This document shows, piece by piece, positions 60,343 to 61,814 of a stretch of DNA of 61,814 bases. This DNA comes from Cytophagales bacterium (GTDB lineage Bacteria; Bacteroidota; Bacteroidia; Cytophagales; Microscillaceae). Numbering within the stretch: the first letter of the stretch is position 1; every line of letters begins with the position of its first letter. Location of the stretch: assembly GCA_004293905.1 (NCBI GenBank), contig RDZE01000046.1, forward strand, positions 1 to 61,814, written 5' to 3'. Under the pieces are notes generated by a model. It saw only the letters and a list, made by a program, of their open reading frames with translations, was not told the DNA's origin and searched no databases. Made by a program: the position numbers and the translations under genes.

Positions 60343-60810
60343 TTATAATACATTACATACAAGCGATAGAGCCATTTCATAAGCTCTTTTTTTGTTTGAT
60401 GGCACATTGAAACAACCCACAACAATATTCCCACATTTCTGTTCTTTCCAATATCTGCCATTGGCATGCACACCTTCCAAAACCAGATAATCGGTAACAA
60501 GTATCTTTATATCAATGCCATCGCCATATTCTTTTGCTTTGCTATTATCGTCTCCGCCAGATACCAAATCATCTGTAATATACACCACAGAACTATCTGC
60601 ATATACTGCTTGATATTCCTTAGAACCATGATAATCAACCGTTTTTTTTAATGCATAACCTTTTGGTAATTTAATGTTATATTTAGATTGATAAGTAGTA
60701 AAACGGAGCGTTTTTTGTGTGCAAGAAGATAGTAACACAATGATAATCATCAATAAAAAATGATTTTTCTCTTTCAATATGCTCAATTTTGGTAAATGGA
60801 ATACCTTCAT
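60343..60810 (-). CDS. Small lipoprotein of unknown function
   Basis: A 155-residue lipoprotein (hydrophobic MIIIVLLSSC, lipobox Cys). Mature sequence has LPKGYALKKTVDYHGSKEY and VHANGRYWKEQKCGNIVVGCFNVP. The start is taken at the ATG giving MKVFHLPKL because a -7 box TATATTTG (60840-60833) lies just upstream and would exclude the longer version. No family recognised. Confidence 0.7.
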   Translation of the reverse strand: MKVFHLPKLSILKEKNHFLLMIIIVLLSSCTQKTLRFTTYQSKYNIKLPKGYALKKTVDYHGSKEYQAVYADSSVVYITDDLVSGGDDNSKAKEYGDGIDIKILVTDYLVLEGVHANGRYWKEQKCGNIVVGCFNVPSNKKRAYEMALSLVCNVL

Positions 60811-60929
60811 CTTTAAACTTGTTTTTATCAAACAAATATACACAAAAAAGTGGAAATTGATGCCTTTTTCTATTTTTTTATTTTAAATTAGCACTGTTTT
60901 TGAATTTTAACATAAAAGCGAGGAGAAAA

Positions 60930-60986
60930 TTTGTGAGTATCAAAAAAATATGTAAATTTGTTGTAAAGACAAAAGTTTTAAATTTG
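60930..60986 (+). promoter_or_regulatory. Two tandem promoters of the SRPBCC gene
   Basis: P1: TTTG 60930-60933, a 19-base spacer, TAAATTTG 60953-60960. P2: TTTG 60957-60960, an 18-base spacer, TAAATTTG 60979-60986. The -7 of P1 contains the -33 of P2. Both are full matches, so the gene can start near 60967 or 60993. Confidence 0.6.
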
Positions 60987-61006
60987 TAAAAGAAATAAAA
61001 GAAAGA

Positions 61007-61414
61007 ATGAACGACAAAATCAAGATAACAGCAACTATTAAGGCAGATACCAAAAAGGTTTGGGACTATTATACCAACCCATTACACATAACAAAATGGA
61101 ATTTTGCAGACCCAAGTTGGCATTGCCCAACTGCTGAAAATGATATGCAGATTGGTGGTACTTACAAAGCAAGAATGGAAGCAAAAGACGGAAGCTTTGG
61201 TTTTGACTTTGAAGCAGTTTATACTGACATTCAAGACGGAAAACAGTTTGCCTACGAGTTTGGCGGAAGAGTAGCGACCATAATTTTTGACAAGTTGGAC
61301 AATCAAACGATCCTCAGCATCGAATTTGACCCCGAAAATGAAAATCCAATTGAAATGCAGAGAGATGGGTGGCAATCAATTCTAAATAATTTTAAAAACT
61401 ATGTTGAAAGTTAG
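61007..61414 (+). CDS. SRPBCC / AHSA1 domain protein
   Basis: A 135-residue START-like fold protein. KITATIKADTKKVWDYYTNPLHITKWNFADP is the standard N-terminus and GGTYKARMEAKDGSFGFDFE the central strand pair; the C-terminus is a helix (GWQSILNNFKNYVES). Members bind hydrophobic ligands or stimulate Hsp90 ATPase; the natural ligand is unknown. It is monocistronic with its own tandem promoters. Confidence 0.93.
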   Translation: MNDKIKITATIKADTKKVWDYYTNPLHITKWNFADPSWHCPTAENDMQIGGTYKARMEAKDGSFGFDFEAVYTDIQDGKQFAYEFGGRVATIIFDKLDNQTILSIEFDPENENPIEMQRDGWQSILNNFKNYVES

Positions 61415-61663
61415 TGTACTAAGCAATATAATATATTAAATAATTTTTAGCAATTCCGCTTTTTTCTTGTGGCAGAAAAGTGGGGTTACTTTTTTTCAAG
61501 TCTTTTCATTCTTTTTCACTTTTTTTAAAAAATGTTTCAATCTCACGAGGAACTTTTTCCAAAACTATTGCCTCACTACTGCGCAAAAGTTGAAAGAAAA
61601 ATTAAAAATTTCTCAATCTACCCCAATCTTTCCCAAATTATAGTGTGCGAAAAATAAATTTTC

Positions 61664-61698
61664 CTTTTGGGAGCAATAACGAAACCTTCTTTTGGGAG
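61664..61698 (+). repeat. Direct repeat CTTTTGGGAG, candidate regulator site
   Basis: Two exact copies of CTTTTGGGAG, 25 bases start to start, 37 bases upstream of the -33 box of the edge gene. An inverted near-copy (TTCCCAAAAAG, 61769-61779) lies just after the -7 box. The arrangement could be an operator for that gene. Confidence 0.35.
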
Positions 61699-61734
61699 AT
61701 TTTTCAGAAAATTTCGCATTCAGCACAAAAACAC

Positions 61735-61765
61735 TTGTTAGTTAAAATTACTTTGTTTAGATTTG
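61735..61765 (+). promoter_or_regulatory. Promoter of the gene that begins at the window end
   Basis: TTG (61735-61737), a 20-base spacer and TAGATTTG (61758-61765). The predicted transcription start is near 61772, 28 bases before the ATG. Confidence 0.55.
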
Positions 61766-61799
61766 TATTCCCAAAAAGACAATCTCAACGGACAAGCCT

Positions 61800-61814
61800 A
61801 TGAAATACGCCAAC
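61800..61814 (+). CDS. First codons of a gene cut by the window end
   Basis: ATG followed by four sense codons (M K Y A N) up to the last base. The only support is its position 35 bases after a good -7 box. Nothing can be said about the product. Confidence 0.3.

Larger units (their letters stand above)
61415..61799. other. Gene-free, AT-rich stretch at the window end
   Basis: No open frame of note on either strand. It contains a 10-base direct repeat (61664-61673 and 61689-61698), a promoter (61735-61765) and T-runs after the SRPBCC gene that may end its transcript, though no strong hairpin was found. Confidence 0.5.

Noticed and set aside
61490..61560. Terminator after the SRPBCC gene
   Set aside because: T-rich sequence without a convincing GC stem.

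Overview
The window looks like a chromosomal segment of a member of the Bacteroidota, probably of the Cytophagales type. DNA is AT-rich, starts lack obvious Shine-Dalgarno sequences, and several intergenic regions carry the TTTG / TAnnTTTG promoter pair of this phylum with 18-20 base spacers. BshA, a PorT-like protein, a PKD protein with a type IX secretion (T9SS) C-terminal tail and many lipoproteins agree with this. No tRNA, rRNA or CRISPR array was seen.

Region by region. 1-3.7 kb: a persulfide-dioxygenase-like MBL/rhodanese protein, a GNAT acetyltransferase and a secreted subtilase. 4-13.4 kb: a defence island. A type I restriction-modification operon (hsdM, hsdS, hsdR) is interrupted by a REP-associated transposase with REP-like palindromes beside and inside it. 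A probable type II pair follows (PD-(D/E)XK-like nuclease plus N6-adenine methyltransferase). 13.4-20.4 kb: a secreted HExxH protein, a TPR protein, bshA, an AlkA-type glycosylase, rpsL-rpsG and an acyl-CoA carboxylase beta subunit. 20.4-24.5 kb: a flippase and a frameshifted PKD/T9SS surface protein. 24.5-32 kb, minus strand: three parvulin-type chaperones followed by an ABC-exporter ATPase, a methyltransferase and a glycosyltransferase.

32-34.7 kb: an anti-sigma kinase/STAS pair, an SDR enzyme, a PorT-like protein and a small ORF. 34.8-42.8 kb, minus strand: a glycan operon (inverting 4,6-dehydratase-like enzyme, ABC ATPase lacking Walker B, GT10-FkbM fusion, GDP-fucose-synthase-like enzyme, ColD-like dehydratase, GT11 fucosyltransferase, GT2). 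Its content suggests surface glycans decorated with fucose or colitose. 42.9-48.7 kb: an Lrp regulator, obgE, fhs, two more GT2 enzymes and ubiE.

48.8-53.9 kb is the most unusual part: two coiled-coil proteins (the second with a roadblock-like region), a Ras/Rab-like GTPase overlapping the second by 53 bases, and a SpoIIE-type phosphatase in one operon. A convergent hybrid histidine kinase carries the same N-terminal domain as the phosphatase. I infer a GTPase-gated signalling module that may feed the partner-switching proteins at 32 kb. 54-61.8 kb: small lipoproteins, a LysM-bearing pseudokinase, OsmC, a CDGSH protein, an SRPBCC protein, and at the edge the promoter and first codons of another gene.

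Identifications rest on motifs and remembered family features; no database search was possible.
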